Source of the DNA: Marsupella aquatica
Taxonomy: Eukaryota; Marchantiophyta
Direction: 5' to 3'
DNA length: 64,000 nt
Assembly: GCA_973895155.1 (NCBI GenBank)
Contig: OZ316894.1
Span: forward strand, 15,252,001 to 15,316,000
Part shown: positions 31,147 to 43,129 of the stretch, piece after piece
Position numbering within the stretch: the stretch's first letter is position 1
Layout: every line of letters begins with the position of its first letter
The notes under the pieces: generated by a model
What the model saw: only the letters and a program-made list of their open reading frames with translations
The model's database searches: none
What the model was told of the DNA's origin: nothing
Translations under genes and position numbers: made by a program

Positions 31147-34100
31147 ATGAGGATCGATCATGCTCCAGTTCAATCGTTGCCGCCTAACAACCCTCCGAAC
31201 CGTACTACTGGTGGTGAAGTACAGGGCGTCGGGAGCCACATCATGAGCCCGAAGGAGAGCAACTATCGTCTTTTGCAAGCAGAGAGCGAGGCGTCTCCGG
31301 CCACTAATCGCGATTTGTGCCCAATGCTGATTTCCAAAGTGGATGGATTTGAACGTAAAGGTCAAGCATGGTAAGTGGGTGAATTCCACCTTCCGTTCTG
31401 CTATACGTTTAAGGAGTGCATGGTGTTGGCATTGTTGGTGAGATCCGGCCTTCAGCAGATGTCGTGTCTGTTCTTAGCACGGATCAAAGGTCACATCGAC
31501 GCATAGTGTTTCCTTCCTTTGAACTTACAGACTGTAAGCTCAAAGTTTTCTAAGGCTTCTTCAGCTGCAAATGACATCAAAAACTTCTTCGATGTCAACG
31601 TATGCGTGTCCAGTCCCGTGTCATTTTGCGAATCGGATGCCAAGAGCTGGATTGGTAAATCTTTGACGGCGGCCTTAACGATTGATTGACGACTTCCAAT
31701 TTCAGTGTTGTTGTTGACTATCATACACCCGAATGCGAGACTTGTCATATCATCTTGTATTTGAATATTCAGGTTTGTTGCTACCGAACTACAAAGCGAC
31801 TTGGTGGTGGAGGTTGGAGAGATGAGTTTTCATTTGCACAAGGTATGGGACACTCAATCCCTAGTTTTAGTAGGCTCGAGCTATGCGGACCGATGTGTGC
31901 TTTCTACCAATGTGCACCGGAGCTGAAGTCCCATACATTTTTGGACGGGCTTTACCTTCGGTGTCAATAAATTCAGGAGACTCCCTTGTTTGTAAACTGA
32001 TTATACTTGCCCCTTCTTTCATTGTCATCATCAGTGAGCCTGTTCATGCTAGTGTGGACCAATGCTTAACTTTCGTTGGTTTGTATGGTTCGGGTTATCA
32101 TTCTCTTGCAGTTCCCTCTTTTATCTCGAAGCGGGAAACTAAACCGCCTGGTCTTTGATTCACGTGATACCGAAAGCAGCCACATCAAGCTTGATGATAT
32201 GCCAGGGGGACCTGAAACATTCGAACTGGCTGCGAAGTTTTGCTACGGGGTGGCAGTGGAGCTCACTTCGGCGAATGTAGCAGCGTTGCGGTGTGCAGCA
32301 GAGTACTTGGAGATGACAGAGGATCTCGACGAAGGCAACCTGGTTTCCAAAACGGAAGCTTTCCTCAGCTTCGTGGTTTTAGCTTCCTGGAAGGACTCCA
32401 TCACAGTCCTGCGAGGCTGTGAGAAGTTACTGCCCTGGGCTGATCAGCTACAAATCGTGCGGCGGTGCTGTGAATCGATAGCCTGGAAAGCTTGTACAGA
32501 CCCTCGAGGTATTCGTTGGTCATTCACCCAACGGCAGGAGATGAAGAAACCTATTCACGCCAGTCCCCTCTGGAACGGGCCGAAGAACCAGCTGCAGGGC
32601 GGCTCTGCGGTTTCTGATCAAGTTCCTAGCGATTGGTGGCTCGAGGACATATGCGTAGTGTGTGTCCATTTCTTCACGAAAATAATTCAAGCGATCAAGG
32701 CGAAGGGAATGAGACATGACTTGATTGGGTCTGCCATTGTACATTACGCGATCAAATGGTTGCCAGGATTAACAAGGGAATTAGCGGTCATGGGAGTCAA
32801 ATACAGCAAGGATCCGGTTTCTGTCGGAGGAAGCCTTCTGGCTGTTGGGGGCCATCCCCCACAGCCATCGACAGCAGTCAATGATAACGAGAATGCTACG
32901 GCGAACGATTTGGCCTCGGTGCAGATGCGAAATCGAGAGTTGATCGAGGCTCTTGCTACATTGCTTCCTCTCCAAAAGGACGCAGCACCTTGTACATTTC
33001 TCCTGCGTCTCCTGCGCCTGGCGAAGATGGTAGGTGTCAATCCTGTTGTGATAACAGATCTAGAAAAGCGAGCAGGGCTGCAGCTGGACCAGGGCACTCT
33101 GAGCGACCTTCTCATCCCTTCCTTCGATCATACTTGTGAAACTCTGTTCGATGTAGATCTCGTGCAAAGAATGCTGGATTACTTCCTGCTGCAAGAGATC
33201 ATCTCCCCGCCTGGAACCCTCAGCCCTGTAGAATCGGAAAGGGAGAAGTTTGGTCTGAATTCCACAGCCGATAAGGGGCACATAGCGACTCATTCTACCT
33301 ATCCGGCCAAAATGCGGGTCGCGAAGCTCATTGACAATTACTTAGTAGAGGTTGGACGTGATCAAAACCTAACGCTTAACAAATTCCTTATCCTTGCGGA
33401 AGCTCTGCCAGAAAATACCCGAGCTACTGACGATGGACTTTACAAGGCTATCGACACTTACCTCAAGGTACGGACTCGGCTCAGCTTTGTTTCAGCGAAT
33501 GTTATTCATCTGGTTAACTAGTATAATCCATTGTCCTGGTGTTCGGATAGTAGCCATTTTTTGAAGCTTGCCAAAGAGATTATATCTTCATTCCGGAGAT
33601 CTTGTAGGATTTTGGCTTTACGTCGGATGAGCCTGTGATCTATCTCTATTCATATCACAATGTAGCCTGCTAAAATCGTTCGGGCGTCCGTTTCCGTCAG
33701 CTTGGGAGCTTCACTCACTCTATTCTTGCGATCCATGAAGAAGATCCGAGTTCCTTTGCTTTGGTGAAGTGAATTGTATGCTGACAGTATATGGCGTCCA
33801 TCCACCCTTCACTCATGCAGGCTCATCCAGAATTAACGGAGAGTGAGCGAAAAAAACTGTGCCGTACTCTGGATTGCCAACGGTTGTCCTTAGATGCTTG
33901 CATGCATGCGGCGCAGAACGAGCGATTGCCTTTAAGAGTGGTAGTTCAAGTCCTCTTTGGTGAGCAGATTAAATTGCGGAACGCAGTAACAGGAACGAGC
34001 AGTCTCTCGAAAGACCAATCCGATCCTTATCCGGCGGAAGATGACCGGATGAGCATCGGTGGAAGCAGCCACGATAGCGCTCTCCATGATCACGATCATG

Positions 34101-34987
34101 ATCAAGAGCACGATCACGAGCATTCGGAGGAGGAAATTAAGGTACTGCGGTCCGATGTCGAGCGAATGAAGGGGAAATTTATTGCTCTCCAGCACGACTA
34201 CACGGCTATTCAGCTGCAACTCGAAAAGCTGACGAAGAATCCGAAGCCCCCCCAGTCTTCGGCTTCAGGATGGAAGAAGATATTTCCTCATCCTAACCTC
34301 CCTCACTCCCATTTTCACGTGCCTCATTTCCTCTCTCATCCCATGGATCTATTTCACCACAAGGATCACAACCACCACGGGAAGGAGTCCGGCACTCGTC
34401 ATGGCGTGCAACCCCCCGAGAAGGGACAAGTTCATCCTGACACTCAACAACCATATCACTCGAAGAAGTACGATTCTCGCCACGGTGTGCACAGTTCCAA
34501 AGATCTTGATGAATCTCACCTGAAAAGTCATCCGTCTCAGCACTCCAAGGAGCAACTTTCTTCGCACCTTAAGGACGGCCACCGTAAAAGCCAATACTCA
34601 TCGAAGGATTTTAGTCAGGACGCTCAGCAGCACCGTCAACTACCTCCTGGGGATTCCTCTTACAATTCGTTCCATTCCAAGCTCTCCGATCTTTCTCCAC
34701 AGTCCAAGGATGATGACTACCTCCACCCCTCGAAAGATCGTTCTCATCATCCTTTGAATGGCTTTTCTATCGCTGCTGCTGGCCACCATGTCCATTCCCA
34801 CCAAGCTCACCCGCGTTTTTCCAAGGATGGTGATTCTTATCATTCTGGTTCTCATGCTGACAGTGGCGAAGATTCCTCGAGGAGTCTGGAAGGGCCAGCC
34901 ACTCCTACCCACACAGTAGAGCAACACAAGAAACACTCCAGACCGTTTGCTAGTGCAATCAGGAAATGGAGAAATTCAATCTCCTAA
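31147..34987 (+). CDS. NPH3: NPH3/RPT2-family BTB protein (phototropin signalling adaptor)
   Basis: Four coding exons: 31147–31370, 31773–31842, 32112–33467 and 33821–34987, all with GT–AG introns and matching phases, giving 938 residues. The BTB domain starts with KGQAWFVATELQSDLVVEVGE and HLHKFPLLSRSG (about 72–175). The NPH3 domain starts near 272 (DWWLEDICVV) and runs through DTYLKAHPELTESERKK and HAAQNERLPLRVVVQVLF (about 620). A His/Asp cluster (~640–652), a coiled coil (EEEIKVLRSDVERMKGK, ~653–690), a long His/Ser/Lys-rich region and the C-terminus RNSIS follow. NPH3 proteins act at the plasma membrane as phototropin-bound adaptors of CUL3 ubiquitin ligase. It is about 190 residues longer than Arabidopsis NPH3, almost entirely in the C-terminal region. 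Sequence is closest to the NPH3 group, but family membership is surer than orthology. Confidence 0.9.
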
Positions 34988-36522
34988 ACTTCACACATAT
35001 ATTACTGCGCTGGTTTAGTTACCAGCATGCGTTACGTTGTCTTGCAGGTGCAAATCGGAAGCACGGCCCATGTGAAGAAATTTGCATATTGTACTATCAT
35101 CTCCAATTGCAGATAATGTTGTTAATGTGTAGTCCTCCCTGGTTGTATAGGATAGTAGAGTGTTCTGTTTGTGTGGATGCCAGTGCATAAGCCCACGTTC
35201 TGATTGGATTAATTATGGGTACTTCAGAGGATATCAACCCTTGTGGGGCCCATCGTGAGGTTCTGTCGTTTGCCTGTACAGTTTACGTATGAGCAGAATT
35301 TGAGATTAGCCTGTGACAATTTGGATGACTGGTAGCGCTCTCAGTAGTTCGGGCATGATGCACGGGAAATATTGGCGTTCATGTACCAAGTACCGTGGAG
35401 GTCGAAATAAGACCCAAGTGATAAGCAATGGTACCAGTTCACCTCAGTGCAGACTTTTGGCCGTTGTCGTTTCTCGTATCCTTAATTGAGGTCTACTGTA
35501 TGAGTCGCCGGTGGGTTGAGTATTCAGTCTGCCCTCAATAATTTCATAATTTAAGGGCCTGATATATACATATTCGCTAAATGGGCTTGTGGAATACCAT
35601 AAGGTAATACTATAACTTGGCATTTTTATATACTCCAATTCAATACTTTGCTATTTAAAAGCATATGTCATTGACAGAAATGCCTATTCTGTCAACACTC
35701 ATTTGAACAGTCTCGATCATAAACACTCATTTGAACAGTCTCGATCATATATAGCATGTTCATTTTGGACTTTATTTTTTGTCTTGTAATGATTTGAAAG
35801 TAAATAAAATATGAAAACATAGAAGTGTTGTTATATAAATAAAGTGTCTGCCAAGAAAAGCACACTGACCAAGAAAAGGTACAGTCAAACTATGCTACTA
35901 TGTGTGCACTTAACTCAAGGTGCCTTATGAGTGACACTCCTTTCAATAAAAACCATAAACCTAGTAAATAAAAATATGAGGAGAACTTAAGAGGCTATGC
36001 ATTTTTGTTCTTCAATATCATTTCTCTCACTCATGGTGGTGGAGTTTTTGGTTTCATCTCTAAGAAAAAAACATACTGTGAAAGGGGACTGCCAAATAAG
36101 TTCAAAGCACTCTAGAATACCTAAAACTAAAGGGGTCTAAAAATTAATTAAAAATGTATAGAATACAAAGACTGCCCCTTGATAAGGCAGTTTGAAATGA
36201 AAATTCATGACACAAAAATCTGAATAAGACAAAATATGATATGTGCATGCATCATATAGTAGCTTCAAAAATTCTGTCAACACTCATTCGAAGTCTCGAT
36301 CATAATGTTTTAATGAAATGAGTTGGGGATTGGAACTGGTCACACAATTCTTTTTGTTGTTGAAAAATTATTATTCTTTATTGGATTGGGTTCCAATATG
36401 AATTGAGATTGAAATGGTCACACAAATGTCTTCCTGAAAAATTCACACACCTTGTTGAATTGCGACCCATTGATCAACTGTGAACAAAAATTGACACTTT
36501 GAAATCCTGATAGTCGCTTCAA
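34988..36522. other. 3' flank of NPH3 and intergenic DNA with a dispersed repeat
   Basis: The 3' untranslated region probably occupies the first few hundred bases. At 35693–35750 aacactcatttgaacagtctcgatcata occurs twice in tandem, and a related copy recurs at about 36273–36303 in the same orientation. The ~550 bases between them may be a small insertion. No gene seen. Confidence 0.45.
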
Positions 36523-37158
36523 ATGCTTTCAGGTACAATTCAATCTTGGATGAATACATTTAATGGAGCGGTTATCATGTCTATTGAGCTAGCTTCTGTC
36601 TATTGGTTCACTAGCCACGCAAAATGTGTGAAGAATTTGGATGAACACGTCGCTCAAAGTGAAAACATGGCCCCTATGATGATGATGACCGACTGGGTTT
36701 GCTCCACTACTTTTCAACAGGTCAAGATGATGTCCATGTGGGCACTAATCAATGTCAAATTGATCCTAACTTGGGTAGAGATGGTCTCAACCTGTAAATG
36801 TTTGGACAGCCATTGGACCAAAGTGGAGATCCTAGAGTTGACAAGTTTGGATAATTTTCTTGCAAGGGGTTGTTTACAAACAACAGGAAATAGGAAAGAC
36901 CTTGCTCTACATGGTCTTCAGAGTCATCAAAAACAAACGCCTTTGCTAATACAACTGATTCTGGCCATGTCTGAACTTCCACATCCCAAGGGTGACTCTG
37001 CCACCATTTTCTTGTTGTTGACAAATCACTTTTGGGAGACATTTGTAACTTTCTAAGCAACTCTTTTCCTTCTTGAAATCTTTCTTTCAAGGCTGCAACC
37101 ACCAACTCATTAGTTCGCATTTCAAAGTACTCAAAAAGATTAGGTGCATGTTCACCTT
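36523..37158. other. Unassigned sequence left of the copia insertions
   Basis: Open on the plus strand (36523–37056) and on the minus strand (37120–36755). The minus frame (ELVVAALKERFQEGKELLRK, WWQSHPWDVEVQTW) has the more natural composition and could continue the LINE remnant that resumes at about 46.9 kb, since both are minus strand and the copia elements lie between. That link is not proven. Confidence 0.3.
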
Positions 37159-37507
37159 TGTTAGGAATTGACTCGAGTTCCCGGTTTCTAGTTAGTTAAC
37201 CCTGGATTACATTAGGATAAGATCCGCTTAGATTAGGTCCACACCTCTTGGCCCCCTTGGGGGTATAGGATGGAGGGAGAGCATTCTCTCCCTCATTCTT
37301 CACATATACTTCTCATGAGCTATGAATCCTTTAGGAGTTTCTCCATCGTGGTGTCTTGTTGGTGTAATGTGAGATTGAGTGCTTTAATCTTCCGCATTGC
37401 TATCTTGTCTGGAGCCGATGGTTTGTTACAAGTGATATCAGAGCTTCGCGTTCGTAGTTTGGTGGCCTGGGCAGTGGTAAGAGCGTCTGTGTGTTGAATC
37501 ATGGTGG
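37159..37507 (+). mobile_element. Copia-type 5' LTR with primer site, remainder lost
   Basis: The LTR starts TGTTAGGAATTGACTC at 37159 and ends TTGTTACA at 37430 (272 bases). Two bases on, gatatcagagc matches the initiator-Met tRNA primer site (TGGTATCAGAGC) apart from the first bases. After about 75 bases the sequence passes into the next LTR at 37508, so this insertion is cut short. Confidence 0.7.
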
Positions 37508-37851
37508 TGTTAGATATTGCTCTAGTCTTGTGACTCATGAGCTAACCACAGTTAGTCTAACTCGGGTTAGGACTTAGCTAATGTTAGCGGTACTGCTGTT
37601 GTGTATATAGCCAGGGCTGATGCCAGACCCTGGTGGAACTTAGGCTCATTGTTACGGAGCTAGTTGAGAGATAGGGACAACTTGTGCTGTGGATGCTTGG
37701 TATGGCCGGTCGGCCTAGAGTGCAGTAAAGCTCCCGTGTGTTCCCGTGGACGTAGCCTCATGTGGAGGTGAACCACGTATCTCTCTGTATCGACTATTGT
37801 GCATTGGATGGTTCATGGGCTTGCTATTACGAATATCGTCTATGTTCAACA
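37508..37851 (+). repeat. Copia 5' LTR (344 bp)
   Basis: TG…CA ends. It aligns throughout with the more diverged LTR at 46538–46868, and its last 80 bases align with the fragment at 42602–42681. The primer binding site TGGTATCAGAGC for initiator-Met tRNA begins two bases after its end. Confidence 0.85.
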
Positions 37852-39316
37852 AGTGGTATCAGAGCATGCCTGGGAGGTGACGAGGTTTTTTCGTGACGGG
37901 TTTTTTCCAGCGTTCAGTGTCGATGGTACATTCGGAGTTTTGTCGCATGAAACTCGAATGTGTGTGGCTGTGCGGATAGGTTAGTGAAAGGGCTTTCTAA
38001 TGGTGGTTAGAACTCGCTGATCGGTATCCGTGGTGCGGAGGAATCAAAGTTTGCGTCGTTCAGGGTTTATTCATGTTTGACGGCTTTTCGGGGGAGAGAC
38101 CAGAGTTTGTGTTTTTCAACGGTGTGAGCTGTGCGGTGCGGGAGGGATCGCACATTATAGCTCAAGTTGAAGGTTGAAGCAAGCTGGTCGTTTTGGTAGC
38201 TGGATTGCTGCCGAGTTGTTACCGAGTGCGACGTGACGAGTGAAGGAGGCATTCAGGTTTTTTCACAAGCTATGGAGCTTGTTCACATCTGAACCGGGTT
38301 TCTCTTCGTGACGTACGACTCGGTGGAAGAAACGCAAAGTGCAACGGCTCAACGGTTAGATCGTGGCGAGGCGGTCATTTTGAGCCCGGGATTGGCACTT
38401 GACGCGGTGTGAAGGCAACGCGGCCGAAGCTTTTATAGTGCTAGAGTTGCAGACGACGCCGGTGTGATTCGGCAACAAATCCCGTCGGTAACTCGTTGTT
38501 TTCTCATTGGAAATGGCGGCCATTTAGGTTTGTAAACGGCCTTTTTTGTGGTTAAATCAGCTTTGTTTTTAAAGGTTACTTTAGACTGTTTTTTTCCTGT
38601 GTATACCCGATTTTTCCTTCCCCCTTTGTACTCCGACTGAGCCCTGTCGGCCCTGCCTTCCTGCTCGCGACAGGGACCTGCCGCCCGTCGCCCCTCCCTC
38701 GTCGTTTTTTCCCCATACGCGGCTGCGTACGCAGCCGCCCGTATTCTCCCCCGGTGTTACGACCTTCGTACCCCCGGCCCATACGGGGTATTTTTGGCAA
38801 ATAAGGGGCTTTGCACCCCTTTAGGGCCCATTTTAGCCGTTCTTTTCTTCCCCTTTGTTCTCCTTGTGCCGGGACCTGCCGCCCTCCATTTTAACCGCTT
38901 CGATAGGGGGAACGGCCCCTGTGAGACCTGTCAAATTGTGCAAGAATATTCCCAAAAAACATAGAGCTATTTTTTGGCCGTCCGACAAAGATTCTGTCCG
39001 CTGAACGGTAATTTTTTTGGTTCTTTTTCGGCGAGGACGTTGCCACTGGAGTTAGCAACGCGGTGCACCGATCACATTGCAATTTTGACCACGGTTTGTA
39101 CTTCATATTTTTTGGTTATTCCCTGAGGTGGTCAAACGGGGGAGTTTCCCAAGGTTTTACCCACCCCGACCGAAATTTGAATAACTTTTCCGTCAAATTT
39201 TAATTTTGATTTTGGCTTTCAGTATTGGACTCCTAGCTTCGTGGGCTACGCGGTGGTGTTGAGTTTTGAGTTTTGTGAGAAGTTTCAAAAAAAAATGTTT
39301 TTTTTAATTGTTTCAT

Positions 39317-40372
39317 ATGAGTGACTCGGAGGATACTGGAAGAATTGGCGTCGGTGGAGCTTCAGGATTGCGACGGTCAGACGGTGAGTCTGAGGAGGAG
39401 CTGCTACCATTTGAGGAAGAACTAGTGACACCGGTATGATCACCGGTGCGGCGTGCAATGGAGGAAGTTGTGTTACTACCAGAGCTGTCGGTAGTTGGAA
39501 AGAAAAGGGAGATGGCTAGATTTGGAGGAGTGAAGTTTGAGGTGGAGAAGTACGATGGTCATACTGATTACTTGCTGTAGGAGAAGCAAGTGAAGGGTGT
39601 TCTACGGGCCATGGGCTTAGCTCATCTGCTTTCATCGCAAGAGGAGTATGATGGAGAGGAGGAGATTTCTGTGAGACAGTGGAGACAGGAGTAGGTGATT
39701 ACTGTCAATGCAGTGATGCTATATCTCAAGCCGCACATCATCAAGCAGCTGGATGATTATGCGGATTGCGCGTCACTGTTCAAGGCTCTAAGAGAGAAGT
39801 ACTACCAGGAAGATGCGTCAGACCGACTGTACAAGAAGTCTCTCTTGATGAGCCTCAGGCTCAAGGAAGGGAGCAAGATGCAGGATCACCTGGATGAATT
39901 TGATAGTCTAGCGGTGGATCTGTCAAACCTGGGAAAAGGAGTTGAAGATGAGGATAAGGCCTTGCTTTTGCTAAGCTCCTTATCGTCTTCATATCAAGGC
40001 TTGAAACAGGTGCTCTTGTATAGAGATCTGAAGTCCATTTCGTATAATGAGGTGGTGAGCTCATTACTGTCTCATGATGCTCAAAAGAAGTTGGGTCAAT
40101 CACAGAGAGCATCTTCTTCTGGCTCTGCGCTCAATGTGAACAGGGGAAGAGCAGCGCAACGCACGAATGGGCAGAACAGGTTTAGATCTACATCACGGGG
40201 GAGATCTAAATCCAGAGAGAAATCGCAAGAGAAGAAGCCTCTTGCATGTTGGAATTGTGGCAAGCCTGGCCACATGAAAAGGGATTGTTGAGTAAAGGTC
40301 CCTACTGCCTCTGCTAACGCGGCATCAAGCTCGCATGAGGTAGATTTACTCGATGATGATGACATATTGTGA
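39317..40372 (+). pseudogene. Copia Gag
   Basis: From ATG 39317 (MSDSEDTGRIGVGG) through three in-frame stops (near 39437, 39578 and 39691) into a long open stretch from 39695. Contains the copia Gag pattern (ALREKYYQEDASDRLYKKS, LLMSLRLKEGSKMQDHLDEF, YNEVVSSLLSHDAQKK), an Arg/Ser-rich linker and one knuckle CWNCGKPGHMKRDC, then a TGA at about 40289. It forms the particle shell. Confidence 0.85.
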
Positions 40373-40414
40373 TGTCAAGGTTATGCTCTCAACGTAGTGT
40401 CAAATCCAGGTAGT

Positions 40415-41316
40415 GATGACTGGATTCTAGATAGTGCATGTACTTTTCACATTTGCTCTAGGAGAGATTTTTTCAGTTCTTACACGGTTTCCAACAGGTC
40501 AGTGTTGATGGGAAATGGAATCCCATGTCAAGTTGTTGGACTTGGATCTGTAAGATTTTAGATGTTTTATGGTGCTGTGAGAACATTGAGGAATGTGAGA
40601 CATATTCCTAGCATGATGAAAAATCTCATTTCACTTAGAGTTTTAGAAGCAAATGGCCATCAGTGGAGCTCTGCTAGTGGTGTCCTTCAGGTTTCAACTG
40701 GTACTAAAGTTGTATTGAAGGGAAAGAGACATAGCAATCTATACGTTTTGGAGGGCAGTGTAGTCTGTGATGAAGCCAATGTAACCTTATCTCATGAGCA
40801 GACGGCCCGACTATGGCACTTCTGTTTGAGCCACATGAGTGAAAAAGGTTTGGCTATTCTTCACAAGAAAGGATTACTTTCTAATTTACAATCTTGTAAG
40901 TTGGAATTTTGTGAGCACTGTGTGCTAGGGAAGTAGCATAGGAAACCCTTTGGAGTTGGAACTCACACCAACAAGGTGGTACTTGAGTATGTACATAGTG
41001 ATGTATGGGTCCAGTCCCTACTGCCTCACATTTTGGACGATTATACTATGTCACGTTCATAGACGATTACTCAAGGTATGTGTGGATATACTTTCTACAC
41101 AATAAGTCTGATGTTTTTGCCACTTTTAAGGAGTGGAAAGCCTAAGTAGAGAATCAGACTAGTAATAAGGTGAGATATCTTCGATCAAATAACAACGGTG
41201 AATACAGTTCCGGGGAATTTAGAACGTATTCTAAGGAGCAGGGGATTACCCGCCATCTCACAATAAGTTATACTCCTCAGTAGGATGGTATTTCTGAGAG
41301 ACTCAACCGAACACTA
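40415..41316 (+). pseudogene. Copia protease, pre-integrase zinc region and integrase core start
   Basis: The protease active site reads WILDSACTFH (DSA where DSGA is usual), followed by NVRHIPSMMKNLISL and the GAG-pre-integrase segment (LWHFCLSHMSEKGL, CEHCVLGK). The integrase core is interrupted by several stops between 40935 and 41316 but still shows VHSDVW and, near 41280, a YTPQ-like segment with TAG for Gln. Confidence 0.8.
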
Positions 41317-42601
41317 TTGGACCGCTCAAGGAGTATATTGAGTCAATCATGCTTACCACATGAGTTTTGGGCTGAAGCTGTCAACACTACAGCTTATTTG
41401 GTAAATTTGTCTCCATCCAGTTCTATTGGATTCAAGATGCCATTTGAAATGAGGTACGGGCATCCAGCAGATTACTCACATCTGAGGATTTTTGGATGTG
41501 ATACTTATGTGCTTACACCTTCCCAGCTTCGATCCAAGCTGGAGTCCAAGTCGAAGAAGTGCATTTTCCTTGGCTATCAGAAAGGTGTGAAGGGTTATAG
41601 GTTATGGGATCTAGTAACCAGTAAACTAATTGTCAGTAGAGATGTGTCCTTTAATGAATCCAGATCATCAAAGGAGGGGGAGAGTTATCAGGACTCCCAT
41701 ACTGACAAGGGGAAATCTCCCATCCTGGACCGGGTTGAGGGAGAGATTAGTCATGATGCTCTTCATGACAAGAGAGATGGAGATGCTCCGGGCTTGGAGC
41801 TGGTTCCTGTGATGGAACAAGAGGAGCAGATTGTTGCTGGGGTACCTCAAATTCAACCAGCAGCAGCAATAGATCAGCTTGAGTCATCTACTAGAAGAAA
41901 TTCCAGTTGTTCTACTAGAGCTCCTACCAGGTATGGTCAATGGGCAGACTCATCTAAGTTAGATGATATTGACATTGCACCTGATGAAGATGATATGGCT
42001 TTGATCTTAGAAGAAGGAGAGCCTTCTTCGTACAGTGAGGCTTGTGCTTTGGAGCAAAAGCATGAGTGGAATGCAGCAATGCAAAGGGAGTTAAAATCTT
42101 TGAGTGACAACAAGACATGGGAGCTGGTGGAGCTTTCAAGAGGTCAACAAGTGGTGGACAGTAAGTGGATTTACAAGTTTAAGGACAGTCCTTCAGAGGG
42201 TGGAGATAAGATCTACAAGGCAAGGCTTGTTGCCAAAGGAGTCACTCAGGAGAAAGGAGTGGATTACAATGAGGTCTTTTCACTGGTGGCTAAGTATTCC
42301 ACAATTCAATCTTGTGTCAGCTTGTTGTGTTTTTTGGTCTGATGATGGATCAGATGGATGTTATTACTGTTTTTCTCTATGGCAACTTGGAAGAGTTGAT
42401 CTTCATGAGATAGTCACTAGGCTTTATGAAGAAGGGCCAAGAGAACTTAGTTTGCAGATTGCTCAAGTCCTTGTATGGATTGAAGCAGTCTCCCAGACAG
42501 TGGAACAAGCGGTTTGATGATTTCATGTTTGCTCAAGGTTTTACAAGGATGGTGTATGATCCTTGTGTGTATACGAAATCAGTCAAGAATGATGTATTTG
42601 G
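41317..42601 (+). pseudogene. Copia integrase C-terminus and reverse transcriptase start
   Basis: Integrase tail landmarks: LPHEFWAEAVNTTAYLVNLSP, FGCDTYVL, KKCIFLGYQKGVKGYRLWD. The RT begins with YSEACALEQKHEWNAAMQRE, NKTWELVEL, SKWIYKFK and YKARLVAKG. A frameshift near 42.3 kb shifts the RT to other frames, and the sequence ends at FGFIS just before the LTR fragment; the YVDDM active site is absent. Confidence 0.85.
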
Positions 42602-42681
42602 TTTCATCTCTCTGTGTCGACTATTGTGCGCTGGATGGTTCATGGGCTTGCTGTTACGAATATCGTCTATGTTCAATAGGT
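42602..42681 (+). repeat. Copia LTR terminal fragment
   Basis: Eighty bases (ctctctgtgtcgactattgt…tatgttcaata) matching the end of the 5' LTR at about 37779–37851. It separates the two copia copies, suggesting unequal or illegitimate recombination that fused the interior of one element to an LTR. Confidence 0.8.
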
Positions 42682-43129
42682 GAAAGACTGAATCATTGTC
42701 GATGATTGTGTGACCAGTTCTCTGGCCGTTATGCGTTTATCATTTTGTGTTTGGAAGAGGTGACGGTGGCCCGATTGAAACTTCAAATCATAGTGTTGGA
42801 CGTGTCTCTCTCTTTTGAAAGACTGTTGGGAGTAGAGTCCAACAATTACTTGTGCCCATTGGCAGACACTCCATCTCAATGAAAGTTTGGTCATGGAACA
42901 AGAATAGAGGCAAGGACAAATCTAGGTCTTGAGAAAGACCTCAAGAAAAGAAACCAATTACATGCTAGAAATGTAATAAGGTAGGCCACATGAAAAAAGA
43001 TTGTCAAATCAAGGTGAATAACCCATTGTCTGCACATGTTGCCACTACTGACGATGATGTAGACATGCTCAACGATGAAATCTTATGAAATCAGGATGTT
43101 GCCCTTTGCACTTCATCACGAGAAGGTGA

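Larger units (their letters stand above)
37508..42601 (+). mobile_element. Ty1/copia element, 5' LTR through reverse transcriptase, degenerate
   Basis: The 344-base LTR (37508–37851, TGTTAG…TTCAACA) is followed by primer site tggtatcagagc at 37854–37865, a 1.45-kb leader, then gag, protease, integrase and part of reverse transcriptase. Near 42601 the coding sequence switches abruptly to an LTR fragment (42602–42681), so the RNase H and 3' end are deleted. Multiple in-frame stops and frameshifts. Confidence 0.85.

Noticed and set aside
33468-33521. Read-through of NPH3 exon 3 to a stop at 33521
   Set aside because: A consensus donor (CTCAAG|GTACGG) at 33468 and the conserved continuation at 33821 show that this is intron.
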